A stretch of 64,000 nt of DNA, from contig JAAXWX010000002.1 in the NCBI GenBank assembly GCA_013334755.1, positions 1-64,000 on the forward strand, read 5' to 3'. The DNA comes from Chlorobiaceae bacterium (lineage in GTDB: Bacteria; Bacteroidota; Chlorobiia; Chlorobiales; Chlorobiaceae). Of this stretch, positions 21,869-30,871 are shown piece after piece. The translations under genes were made by a program, and so were the position numbers. The notes beneath the pieces were generated by a model that made no database searches, was not told where the DNA came from, and saw only the letters and a program-made list of their open reading frames with translations. Positions within the stretch are counted from its first letter, which is position 1. Each line of letters begins with the position of its first letter.

Positions 21869-22421
21869 GGTGTTTTGAGGTTAAGGGTCATTGAAACATG
21901 TAAAAACAATATACATAATCAGGGCAAAAGAGTTTTGAAGGCTTTATGAAAATATCAGACTGTTTTCAGCCTTATTGGCTCATACTGTCAGATTGACATG
22001 ATAAGGCTTTGAAGCTCGGAAAAGTATAGCAGGTAGTAACGGTCGACAGGTTGAGCTTTACGTTTATTATCATTCTCTCGGTGGTGCTCCTGCATGAAGT
22101 TTTTTCTCTTATAGTTCTTCCTGGAGCGATGTTCATTGTAAGGGGCTCTATTCTCATTATACTTGCCAATGAGCGTGATGTACTATATCAGTCTCTTCTG
22201 AAGATGTTTTTTAAAGAGCGTCTCGATCAGGAATTTCAGTAACAATTCACGCAGGGAAAATAGGTAGGGATTCAGGGAGTTAACTCAATCCGGAATTTTT
22301 TTCCAAGCACAACACTTTTCAGTACAACTGCTGTGCTGGAAAGTGTCTGGTGCGGTATGACAAATTGAGGCTGTTTCAGTCGTAAATAAGCTATATTTAT
22401 GCAACTGAAAAAGGGAGGAAA

Positions 22422-22670
22422 ATGGAAAGCAAGTATGAGGTGGGTGACGATTTTTTTCGTGAAAAGGTTTTAGCTGCGGTTTTTTATGGATTCCGTGCCA
22501 TCAAAAATCCCGTATCCGTAACAGTTCATCCTGAATTGATGATAAGGATACGGGAAGATTTCAAGAATAAAGTGGTTGCGCCGGTAAATGTTGGTGGCAC
22601 TGAAATGTTTTTCGGACTGCCGGTCATAGAGGATGCAACAAAAGAGAAGGATTATATCGCTGTAAATTAA
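22422..22670 (+). CDS. Hypothetical 82-aa protein
   Basis: GGGAGGAAAATG ribosome-binding context; coherent soluble ORF. Confidence 0.55.
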   Translation: MESKYEVGDDFFREKVLAAVFYGFRAIKNPVSVTVHPELMIRIREDFKNKVVAPVNVGGTEMFFGLPVIEDATKEKDYIAVN

Positions 22671-22768
22671 AACCAGAAATAGTGTTACAAACCGAGTCAA
22701 AAGTCTGAATGAGCGCTGTTTACAATGGCTTTAATTGGTTCCTCCCGTATTCTTCCGAAATCTCAAAC

Positions 22769-23335
22769 TCACGGTTTCACATCCGAAGCGACTTTCATAC
22801 GCACGATTCTGGTGGGATTGGAAACAGCGCCATTGTTGTATTGCGTACCGGCCTTGACCTTGTCGACAAATTCCATTCCGGATACCACTCGTCCCCAAAC
22901 GGTGTATTGTCCGTCGAGGAAAGGGGCCGGTGCGAAGCAGATGAAAAACTGGCTGTCACCGCTGTTGGGATCAGAGGCTCGTGCCATGGAGACGGTGCCC
23001 CGGATATGCTGCTCGCGTGAAAATTCGGCTTGAAGCTGCTGGCCGGAGCCTCCGGAACCGTCACCCTGAGGATCGCCGGTCTGGGCCATAAATCCCGGTA
23101 TGACACGGTGGAAGGTGAGGCCGTCATAAAAACCTTTGCGGGTCAACTCTTTGATGCGAGCCACATGGCGGGGAGCGATACCGGGAAGCATCCGGATGAC
23201 AACCCGTCCTGATGGCAGGTCGAGATAGATTGTGTTTGCGGGATCGAGTGCCGGTGCCGCAGAAAGGGACAGGGGAAGCATGGCTCCAATAAGCCCGATT
23301 AAAACGACAAGAATTCGAAATGGTTTGTTCAGCAT
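22769..23335 (-). CDS. Peptidyl-prolyl cis-trans isomerase, cyclophilin type, exported
   Basis: Signal peptide MLNKPFRILVVLIGLIGAMLPLSLSAAP; GFYDGLTFHRVIPGFMAQTGDPQGDGSGG; DSQFFICFAPAPFLDGQYTVWGRVVSGMEFVD. Confidence 0.93.
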   Translation of the reverse strand: MLNKPFRILVVLIGLIGAMLPLSLSAAPALDPANTIYLDLPSGRVVIRMLPGIAPRHVARIKELTRKGFYDGLTFHRVIPGFMAQTGDPQGDGSGGSGQQLQAEFSREQHIRGTVSMARASDPNSGDSQFFICFAPAPFLDGQYTVWGRVVSGMEFVDKVKAGTQYNNGAVSNPTRIVRMKVASDVKP

Positions 23336-23602
23336 AAGGTAGAGGTTGTGTTTTGATGCATATGTTTTTGAAGTATAGCAAGAATGAAGAGAGAAGCAAT
23401 GGAAAACTGCGCAGCAGGTGTTGATTTTATTTACTTGCATGTCCTGACGTGAATCCGCGTAACGGGATTGCCTGGTTGTGGAAAAAAAGAATTATTTGCA
23501 TCTGTATGCAACATGGTCAAAGGTTTTCAGGAGCCCTGTTTTGTCAAAAATTAGTATTATGTCGCAAAATTCTTTGCTGGAACATCTTGAATAAGGAACA
23601 TC

Positions 23603-23938
23603 ATGAGCGATTTGCCGAACTGTCCAAAATGCAACTCTGAATACACCTATGAGGTCGGGGCTCTTTTTACCTGCCCTGAGTGCGCATACGAATGGAGCAC
23701 GTCTGCTCCTGTGCCTGAAAAGGCCCGCATCTGGAAAGATGCGAATGGCAACATTTTACAGGACGGTGATTCTGTGACGGTTATCAAAGACCTTAAGGTA
23801 AAGGGCTCGTCATCGATGCTCAAGGGTGGCACAAAGGTGCGGAACATCCGTCTGATTGAGGGTGACCATGATATCGATTGCAAGATCGATGGCTTTGGGC
23901 CGATGCAGTTGAAGTCGGAATTCGTGAAGAAAGCCTGA
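23603..23938 (+). CDS. yjdM: PhnA/YjdM family zinc-ribbon protein
   Basis: [28 protein letters not shown]...[39 protein letters not shown]. Confidence 0.92.
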   Translation: MSDLPNCPKCNSEYTYEVGALFTCPECAYEWSTSAPVPEKARIWKDANGNILQDGDSVTVIKDLKVKGSSSMLKGGTKVRNIRLIEGDHDIDCKIDGFGPMQLKSEFVKKA

Positions 23939-23955
23939 GACGATTCGTCATGTAT

Positions 23956-24231
23956 CTACATGATGACACTAAAATGATCAAGCGAGCTGTCCGGTTCTTT
24001 TTCTTCCTTCCTGATTGAGGTTACGTTTGATCGCGATGGCCCCTTTTTTGCCTGATTGAGCAGTTCCTCAATTGCTTTTTCAGTGCCCTGCGCATCAATT
24101 TCAACGGTGCCGTCGATCCGGTTTTTCACCCATCCGCATAGCTGCAGCTCTTGTGCCTTCCGGTAGATAAACATTCTGAACCCGACACTTTGTACGGAGC
24201 CTGAAACAACCAAGTGTACCCTTTTCAGCAT
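23956..24231 (-). CDS. acyP: Acylphosphatase
   Basis: VHLVVSGSVQSVGFRMFIYRKAQELQLCGWVKNRIDGTVEIDAQG. Confidence 0.92.
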   Translation of the reverse strand: MLKRVHLVVSGSVQSVGFRMFIYRKAQELQLCGWVKNRIDGTVEIDAQGTEKAIEELLNQAKKGPSRSNVTSIRKEEKEPDSSLDHFSVIM

Positions 24232-24279
24232 ATCTTCCTGTTTTTATCATTATGTATGAACATAACATATACATATACA

Positions 24280-24328
24280 AACGAAGAAGCCATCCCGTTC
24301 ATGCAGATGGCTTCTTCGTTTTTTTTAG
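24280..24328 (+). terminator. Strong intrinsic terminator
   Basis: AACGAAGAAGCCATC (24280-24294) / GATGGCTTCTTCGTT (24306-24320), then a T-run. Confidence 0.88.
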
Positions 24329-24449
24329 CAATGAATTTTTTTATCTAAGGGTACTGCTTCTGCCTCAGTGAAAGTGACATGTTTATTATGGCGATATCTT
24401 GAAGACAGGGTACAAAAATTAATTTACGGGAGCTACAATTCAATGATAT

Positions 24450-24935
24450 TTGATATGTGTGACTTTGAGTGAAAAGATTAAACGTGAGCTGAGGGCTGTA
24501 GCCGTATTTGAAGCCGGTAAAGGCTTACTGGTAATCTTTACTGGGTTAGCTGTATTTTCCCTAATACATCAGAATGTTCAGATGATTGCCGAACAACTGG
24601 TAGGGCATCTTCATCTTAATCCAGCGAAAACCATTCCAAAGATATTTGTAGAATCTGCCCGGAATCTGACTGATGGTCGTATACGTCTTCTGGCATTGTT
24701 TGCACTGCTCTATGCCTCCATGCGGTTTGTTGAATCTTACGGACTATGGTTCGGAAAGCGATGGGCAGAATGGTTTGCATTGCTTAGCGGAGGCGTTTAT
24801 TTGCCTATGGAGCTTTATGAACTTGCAAAAGGTTTTACGTTGCTTAAGATCTTTTTTGTATTGGTTAATCTTATTATTGTGCTCTATATGGTCGTTATGC
24901 TGAGGCGAAAAGGAAAAGATAACCGAATACTATAA
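24450..24935 (+). CDS. DUF2127-like membrane protein
   Basis: FEAGKGLLVIFTGLAVF...RFVESYGLWFGKRWAEWFALLSGGVYLPMELYEL. Confidence 0.75.
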   Translation: MICVTLSEKIKRELRAVAVFEAGKGLLVIFTGLAVFSLIHQNVQMIAEQLVGHLHLNPAKTIPKIFVESARNLTDGRIRLLALFALLYASMRFVESYGLWFGKRWAEWFALLSGGVYLPMELYELAKGFTLLKIFFVLVNLIIVLYMVVMLRRKGKDNRIL

Positions 24936-25035
24936 GAGGTCCCGACGCCCTGAGAGTAAACGATAAGTAAGGTAAGAAGTTGGCATCATGTTTGGGTATT
25001 GAAACAAAAGGGAATTACAGGATCTTTAACAAGAA

Positions 25036-25623
25036 ATGACCGATACTCCGATATATCGAGAACAGCAACGGTTCACCGATCAGGATCTGGTTTCAAAGAC
25101 GATTAAAAATAAACAGGCATTTGCAGCAATCGTTCAACGATATGAAGCACCTCTTTTGAGATATATTTCCCGCCTTGGATGTAAGGATGCGAGTGCTGCT
25201 CAGGATCTGTTACAGGAGATATTCGTCAAAACCTTTGTTCACCTCAATGATTATGATCACTCTCTTCAGTTTTCTTCGTGGATTTACAGGATCGCACATA
25301 ATGAAGTAGTCAGTTATTTTCGAAAGGAAAGGAGTCGCCCGTGCGTACTAACGAGAGAAGAGGATTTATTTCTTTTTGAAAATATTGCTGATGATTTAGG
25401 ATTGGCCGATCCGAAGAACCAGCGTCATTCCGTTTTGGAAATACAGGCAGCTCTGGATAGGCTTGAGCCAAGGTATCGTGATATGATTGTCCTGAAGTTT
25501 TTTGAAGAAAAATCCTATGAAGAGATATCTGATATTCTGCAGATGCCTCAGGGAACAGTCGCAACACTCATTAATCGAGCAAAGAAAAAAATCAAAATTT
25601 ATTTAGAAAAGAGTTGGATGTAA
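25036..25623 (+). CDS. ECF-type RNA polymerase sigma factor
   Basis: Region 2 DLLQEIFVKTFVHLNDYDHSLQFSSWIYRIAHNEVVSYFRK; region 4 LEPRYRDMIVLKFFEEKSYEEISDILQMPQGTVATLINRAKKKI. Confidence 0.92.
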   Translation: MTDTPIYREQQRFTDQDLVSKTIKNKQAFAAIVQRYEAPLLRYISRLGCKDASAAQDLLQEIFVKTFVHLNDYDHSLQFSSWIYRIAHNEVVSYFRKERSRPCVLTREEDLFLFENIADDLGLADPKNQRHSVLEIQAALDRLEPRYRDMIVLKFFEEKSYEEISDILQMPQGTVATLINRAKKKIKIYLEKSWM

Positions 25624-26417
25624 AGGACATGCAAAAGGAGAGATCACAATCCATACTGGAAGAAATTGAAAAAAGAAAGGCTGTCCCGATTCCGCGTTGG
25701 CACTTTCTGGTCAAACGACTTGGATTCTGGCTGCTTGCTGCAATTTCGGTCTTGACTGGAAGCATTTCGATGGCGACAGCCTTTTATGTGTTTTTTGATC
25801 ATGATTTCATCGAAGATCATGACTATATCGATCTGTTTTTAGCCCAGAAGCCGTTCATTGCCGATATTATTTCAGGTATTCCTTATGTATGGCTGGCTGC
25901 TCTTGCGCTTTTTACCCTCGTTGCATTTTTCGGATTCCGGCACACCAAAAAAGGGTATCGCTATTCCGCAGTCAAGGTTATTGCTGCCTCCCTGTCTGCA
26001 AGCCTTCTTCTGAGTGCTTGCCTGAATACTGTTGATATTGGGGGATATATACACCGTTATCTTATTGAAAATGTCCATGTTTATAACAAGCTGATTTACG
26101 CAAATGAGCATCGCTGGACGAATTCTGAAAGAGGATTGCTTGGCGGAAAGGTCATCCAGGTAAATATTCCTGGTCACCTGCTTGTTGTGAGGGATTTTAA
26201 AAAAGGCATCTGGCGTGTTGATATCAGTAAAGCCGAGGTGCATCCAAAGACCCGGATTTCTCCTGGCAAATATCTGAAAATAACTGGAATGAAAACAGGC
26301 AAAAGAACTTTCCAGGCTCTTTCAATACAGGCTTGGGAAAAGAAATATCATAAGCGAAAACTGCCGTCACAAAAAAATGATCCAACAAAGAGCATTCAGG
26401 ATATTACAGTTCCTTGA
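25614..26417 (+). CDS. Membrane protein, candidate anti-sigma factor
   Basis: Overlaps the end of the sigma gene; short cytoplasmic N-terminus then several TM segments; no zf-HC2 motif. Confidence 0.55.
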   Translation: MDVKDMQKERSQSILEEIEKRKAVPIPRWHFLVKRLGFWLLAAISVLTGSISMATAFYVFFDHDFIEDHDYIDLFLAQKPFIADIISGIPYVWLAALALFTLVAFFGFRHTKKGYRYSAVKVIAASLSASLLLSACLNTVDIGGYIHRYLIENVHVYNKLIYANEHRWTNSERGLLGGKVIQVNIPGHLLVVRDFKKGIWRVDISKAEVHPKTRISPGKYLKITGMKTGKRTFQALSIQAWEKKYHKRKLPSQKNDPTKSIQDITVP

Positions 26418-26582
26418 TTTCAATGCTTGCCTGAACTGGTTCCAACCTGAAGTTTCTCCAAAGCAAAAAAAATAACGTCCAGTTGAAATTTTGAAAGAAA
26501 AACGAGAGAGATGCGTAGTAGAAGAAGGAAGGAAAATGAATTGCTTCTTCTTTTACTTGCAAACGACAAATAAACAAAAACT

Positions 26583-26852
26583 ATGAAAAAGAATTTTATT
26601 GCTGGTGTTATCGTCTCTCTCGCAATGGCAGGAATGTTTGGTGGTGTTTCTTTTGCTGAAACCGCAACAGGCGCAAAACCAGCCGTGACAACTGAGGCAA
26701 AAGTTGAAGCTCCTGTAGCTGCAAAGAAAGTTGCTAAAAAGAGCACTAAAAAGAAATCAGCCAAAAAAGCAGTTGCTAAAAAGGTAGAAGCCCAGAAAGA
26801 AGTAACTCCGGCAGCAGTTCCATCAGTACCATCAGCACCAGCAGCCAAGTAA
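26583..26852 (+). CDS. Small exported Lys/Ala-rich (histone H1-like) protein
   Basis: Signal peptide MKKNFIAGVIVSLAMAGMFGGVSFAE followed by AAKKVAKKSTKKKSAKKAVAKKVEAQKEVTPAAVPSVPSAPAAK. Confidence 0.65.
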   Translation: MKKNFIAGVIVSLAMAGMFGGVSFAETATGAKPAVTTEAKVEAPVAAKKVAKKSTKKKSAKKAVAKKVEAQKEVTPAAVPSVPSAPAAK

Positions 26853-26954
26853 GAATCTGTTTGTGACACAAGAAAAGCAAGAAGGATGATGGCCGCTTGA
26901 TGGCAATGTTATGATGATAGATAAATAAACGCGCTCGTCAGTATTTTTTTGTTT

Positions 26955-26990
26955 TCGAAAAACCCCTCCTGTTGAAGGGGTTTTTCTTTG
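26955..26990 (+). terminator. Intrinsic terminator
   Basis: AAAAACCCCT-CCTGTTGA-AGGGGTTTTTCTTTG. Confidence 0.85.
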
Positions 26991-27089
26991 TATTCTCAGG
27001 TTGTTTAAATTTTTTAACGGGATTTCCGGTCTTGACGGTGAAGGCTTTTATAGCTGCGGTTTTCATAAAACTATATAACGCTGAAAACT

Positions 27090-28304
27090 ATGATATCGGA
27101 GTCAACAACAACGTCAAGTGTTCTTGGTGCTGCTTTGCTTGCTGCAGCGCTTGTGTTGCCATCGGTGCAGACGGCATATGCAGATGCTCCTCCGGAGAGA
27201 GGTGCCGTAAGCATGAAATACCTTAATTATCAGGATAGTCAGTCAACAGACACTCCGGCAACAGCAGGATTATTGACCAGAGATCGGATCGGAGTTAATG
27301 CCCTTTCGTTTATGGGTAAACTTCCTCTTGCCGGCGAGTGGTTGATAGAGGTTTCGTTCATGGAAGATTCTGTTACAGGTGCATCGCCAGCATATCACTC
27401 CTCAGGGTTTCCTGCAAGCAAAAGTAAAGTCATATCAGGAGCGTCGGGAGAGTTACGGCATGCCCTGGATCTCCAGCTTACACGATACTTTCCGGAGGGA
27501 AGCGTTACTGCAGGTACCAGTTATTCGAGTGAGTCTGATTATGTTTCCCGCAGTTGTTCTCTTCAGGGAACTCTCTCCTCGGAAGATAAAAATACAACAG
27601 TAACTTTTGGTGGAAGTTTTAACGATGACACCATCAATCTCAATAAGCCGAATGTTGTTGCATCGAAACAACAGCTTGCAAATGAAAAAAAGCAGGTTAT
27701 TGCCGGGTTATTTGGAGTTACAAAGGTACTGACGAAGCGGGATATTGTGCAGCTTAACCTGGGGTACTCAGATGGAAGTGGGTATTATACTGATCCCTAC
27801 AAAGACCCTGATAACAGACCGCGGGATCGGAATAGTGTGACTGTGTCAGGGCGATGGAATCACCATGTTGATGGTACCGACGGGACAGTCCGGCTTTCGT
27901 ATCGCTATTATTCGGATACATTCGGTATACGGGCGCATACATTTGGCGCAGAATATGTGCAGCCGTTGCAGCATGGCTGGACGGTTACACCGATACTCCG
28001 GTTTTATACACAAAGCGAAGCTGATTTTTATGTTGCTGTTGCTGATGAGAAGCTAACTGGAGATGGAACGCCCAAACCACCTGTGAATGTTATCTATTAT
28101 ACTGAAGATGAACGACTCTCGGCTTTTGGCGCAGTTACTTTCGGGCTGAAAGTAAGCAAGCAGCTGAATCAGGATTGGTCGGCCGATCTGAAATTTGAAA
28201 AATATGAGCAGCGTGATGAGTGGAGCCTGAATGGGTCCGGCGATCCCGGTCTGGCAACTTTTCATGCCAGAAGTATTCAGGTTGGGCTGTCCCGCAAAAT
28301 GTAA
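27090..28304 (+). CDS. DUF3570-like outer-membrane beta-barrel protein
   Basis: Signal peptide; MKYLNYQDSQ...DRIGVNALSFMGKLPLAGEWLIEVSFMEDSVTGASPAYHSS; alternating amphipathic strands to the C-terminus. Confidence 0.72.
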   Translation: MISESTTTSSVLGAALLAAALVLPSVQTAYADAPPERGAVSMKYLNYQDSQSTDTPATAGLLTRDRIGVNALSFMGKLPLAGEWLIEVSFMEDSVTGASPAYHSSGFPASKSKVISGASGELRHALDLQLTRYFPEGSVTAGTSYSSESDYVSRSCSLQGTLSSEDKNTTVTFGGSFNDDTINLNKPNVVASKQQLANEKKQVIAGLFGVTKVLTKRDIVQLNLGYSDGSGYYTDPYKDPDNRPRDRNSVTVSGRWNHHVDGTDGTVRLSYRYYSDTFGIRAHTFGAEYVQPLQHGWTVTPILRFYTQSEADFYVAVADEKLTGDGTPKPPVNVIYYTEDERLSAFGAVTFGLKVSKQLNQDWSADLKFEKYEQRDEWSLNGSGDPGLATFHARSIQVGLSRKM

Positions 28305-28324
28305 TACCAAAAAGAGAGCTACCA

Positions 28325-30871
28325 GTGAATACCGCCTCAGGTTATCCCCAGCAAGAAGAAGAGAGGTTCTGGACTCTCTCGTCTGAAGATGCACTCTTGG
28401 GGCTTGAGAGTAACCGTAATGGATTATCTGAAAAAGCTGCTCAGGAAAGATTAAAGCAATACGGGCCAAACTCCCTGAAAGGAAGCTCCAAAACTTCCGG
28501 GTTTCTGCTTTTTCTGATGCAATTCAAAAGTCCGGTTACATTACTGCTGATTTTTGCGGCACTGCTCTCTTTTGCCCTTCATGACAGAACTGATGCCGCC
28601 ATTATTCTGCTCATTGTTCTGGTAAGTGGATTGTTGGGCTGGTGGCAGGAAAAAGGGGCTGCCAGAGCGGTTGATCAATTGATGAAAATGGTGCAGATCA
28701 AGTGCAGGGTCATGCGTAACGGACAGGATAAAGAGATACACATCGAAGAGGTGGTTCCGGGGGATGTTGTTTTACTCTCGGCTGGTGATATGATTCCAGG
28801 TGACTGTCTTTTGCTGGAATCAAAAGAGTTGTTTGTTGACGAAGCCGCCTTTACGGGTGAGACCTATCCTGTAGAAAAAAACAGAGGAATTGTAGCTCCC
28901 GATACGCCTTTGGCGAAGCGGAGCAATATTCTGTTGATGGGAGCGCATGTTATCAGTGGCAAAGCTGAAGCGCTGGTGATGAAAACCGCAATGCAGACCG
29001 AGTTTGGAAAAATTTCCGATACGCTTCGCTTAAAGGCTCCTGAAACGGATTTTGAACGTGGAGTTCGCAGGTTCGGCTATATGCTGATGGAGATCACCAT
29101 GGTTCTTGTAGTTATTATTTTTGCCGTCAATGTCCTGCTGCATAAACCAATTCTTGATTCATTTCTTTTTTCCATGGCGCTGGCCGTCGGTCTTACACCT
29201 CAATTGCTCCCCGCTATTATCAGCGTCAACCTGGCTTCCGGTGCACGCAATATGGCGAAGCAGCAGGTTATTGTGAAGCGATTGTCTTCCATCGAAAACT
29301 TTGGGAGCATGAACATACTCTGTTCGGATAAGACCGGTACTATTACAGAAGGTACGGTGAAATTGCATAAGGCATTATCCGTTTCAGGCGAGCCGTCGGA
29401 CAAGGTGCTGGAGTATGCATGGCTGAATGCTTCCCTGCAGCAGGGATTTCATAACCCCATTGATGAGGCTGTCATAAACAGCCGGTCTGGCAGCGAGCAT
29501 TTATTTGAGGTGCAGAGCGAAGTGCCTTATGATTTCATCAGGAAACGTCTGAGTGTTCAGATTCGCAACGCTTCTGAAAATATTGTGATTACGAAAGGGG
29601 CGCTGAAACAGGTGCTGGCTGTGTGCAGCAGGGTAGAAACTGAAAACGGAATATTTCTGGCTCTGGATGAAAAACGTTCACAGATTATGGAGTGCTATGA
29701 GCAGCTCAGCAGCAAAGGGTATCGAACTCTCGGGGTGGCATGGAAAACCGGAGAGAGTCAACAGAACTTTACCCGTAAGGATGAAACGGAGATGATCTTT
29801 CTTGGTTTTATCACCTTTTTTGATCCGCCAAAAGCAAACATTCAGGAGACCATTCGAAATCTGGAAAAAATCGGCGTAAACCTGAAAATCATTACAGGTG
29901 ATAATACTCTGGTTGCGGAAAGTCTTGGAAGACAGATCGGTCTTGTCAACCCGAGACTCCTTTCCGGTATGGAAATCCGCAAGATGAGTGACCTTGCATT
30001 GATGCAGCAATCAGTGCGTACCGATATCTTTGCAGAAGTCGAACCCGACCAGAAGGAACGAATCATCCATTCTCTGAAAAAGGCAGGGAATGTTGTTGGT
30101 TTCATGGGTGACGGAATTAACGACGCTTCCGCCCTCCATGCCGCCGATGTAGGAATTTCTGTTGATTCTGCGGTAGATGTTGCCAAAGAAGCTGCAGAGA
30201 TTGTGCTGCTCAATCATGATCTGAGGGTTCTGGAACAGGGTATCAGAGAGGGGCGTAAAACCTTTACCAACACCATGAAGTATGTCTTTATGGCGACAAG
30301 TGCCAATTTCGGTAACATGTTCAGTATGGCCGGGGCCTCCCTTTTCCTTCCTTTTTTGCCATTGCTTCCAAAGCAGATACTGCTCACCAATCTCCTGACC
30401 GATTTCCCTGAGATCACTATTTCAGGTGACCGTGTTGATGCCATAAACATTGCCCGGCCCCACCGCTGGGATATCCGTTTTATCCAGCGCTTTATGATCA
30501 CCTTCGGTATGCTCAGCTCCCTCTTTGATTTTTTCACGTTTGGTGTCTTGCATTATGTACTTCATGCAGGGGAGTCACAGTTTCAGACCGGCTGGTTCGT
30601 CGAATCGGTCATATCCGCCTCGCTGATTGTGCTGGTGATCCGCACGCGCCTGCCATTTTTCAAAAGCCTGCCCGGCAGATACCTTCTGACGGCAACCCTG
30701 CTCGTGGTTCTGGGGGTCCTTGCGTTGCCATTTACACCACTGGCGATGACATTCGGTTTTGCCAGGTTACCCTTGCTCTTCTATGGCTGGATGCTGCTGA
30801 TTGTCGTCATGTATATTTTATCAGCAGAAGTGACAAAGCATTTTTTCTATAAACGTCTGATTAATGACTGA
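28325..30871 (+). CDS. mgtA: Magnesium-translocating P-type ATPase
   Basis: LCSDKTGTITEGTV, VDEAAFTGETYPVEK, GFMGDGINDASALHAADVGISVDSAVDVAKEAAEIVLL; GTG at 28325 preferred to the ORF start at 28220, which overlaps the preceding CDS. Confidence 0.9.
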   Translation: MNTASGYPQQEEERFWTLSSEDALLGLESNRNGLSEKAAQERLKQYGPNSLKGSSKTSGFLLFLMQFKSPVTLLLIFAALLSFALHDRTDAAIILLIVLVSGLLGWWQEKGAARAVDQLMKMVQIKCRVMRNGQDKEIHIEEVVPGDVVLLSAGDMIPGDCLLLESKELFVDEAAFTGETYPVEKNRGIVAPDTPLAKRSNILLMGAHVISGKAEALVMKTAMQTEFGKISDTLRLKAPETDFERGVRRFGYMLMEITMVLVVIIFAVNVLLHKPILDSFLFSMALAVGLTPQLLPAIISVNLASGARNMAKQQVIVKRLSSIENFGSMNILCSDKTGTITEGTVKLHKALSVSGEPSDKVLEYAWLNASLQQGFHNPIDEAVINSRSGSEHLFEVQSEVPYDFIRKRLSVQIRNASENIVITKGALKQVLAVCSRVETENGIFLALDEKRSQIMECYEQLSSKGYRTLGVAWKTGESQQNFTRKDETEMIFLGFITFFDPPKANIQETIRNLEKIGVNLKIITGDNTLVAESLGRQIGLVNPRLLSGMEIRKMSDLALMQQSVRTDIFAEVEPDQKERIIHSLKKAGNVVGFMGDGINDASALHAADVGISVDSAVDVAKEAAEIVLLNHDLRVLEQGIREGRKTFTNTMKYVFMATSANFGNMFSMAGASLFLPFLPLLPKQILLTNLLTDFPEITISGDRVDAINIARPHRWDIRFIQRFMITFGMLSSLFDFFTFGVLHYVLHAGESQFQTGWFVESVISASLIVLVIRTRLPFFKSLPGRYLLTATLLVVLGVLALPFTPLAMTFGFARLPLLFYGWMLLIVVMYILSAEVTKHFFYKRLIND

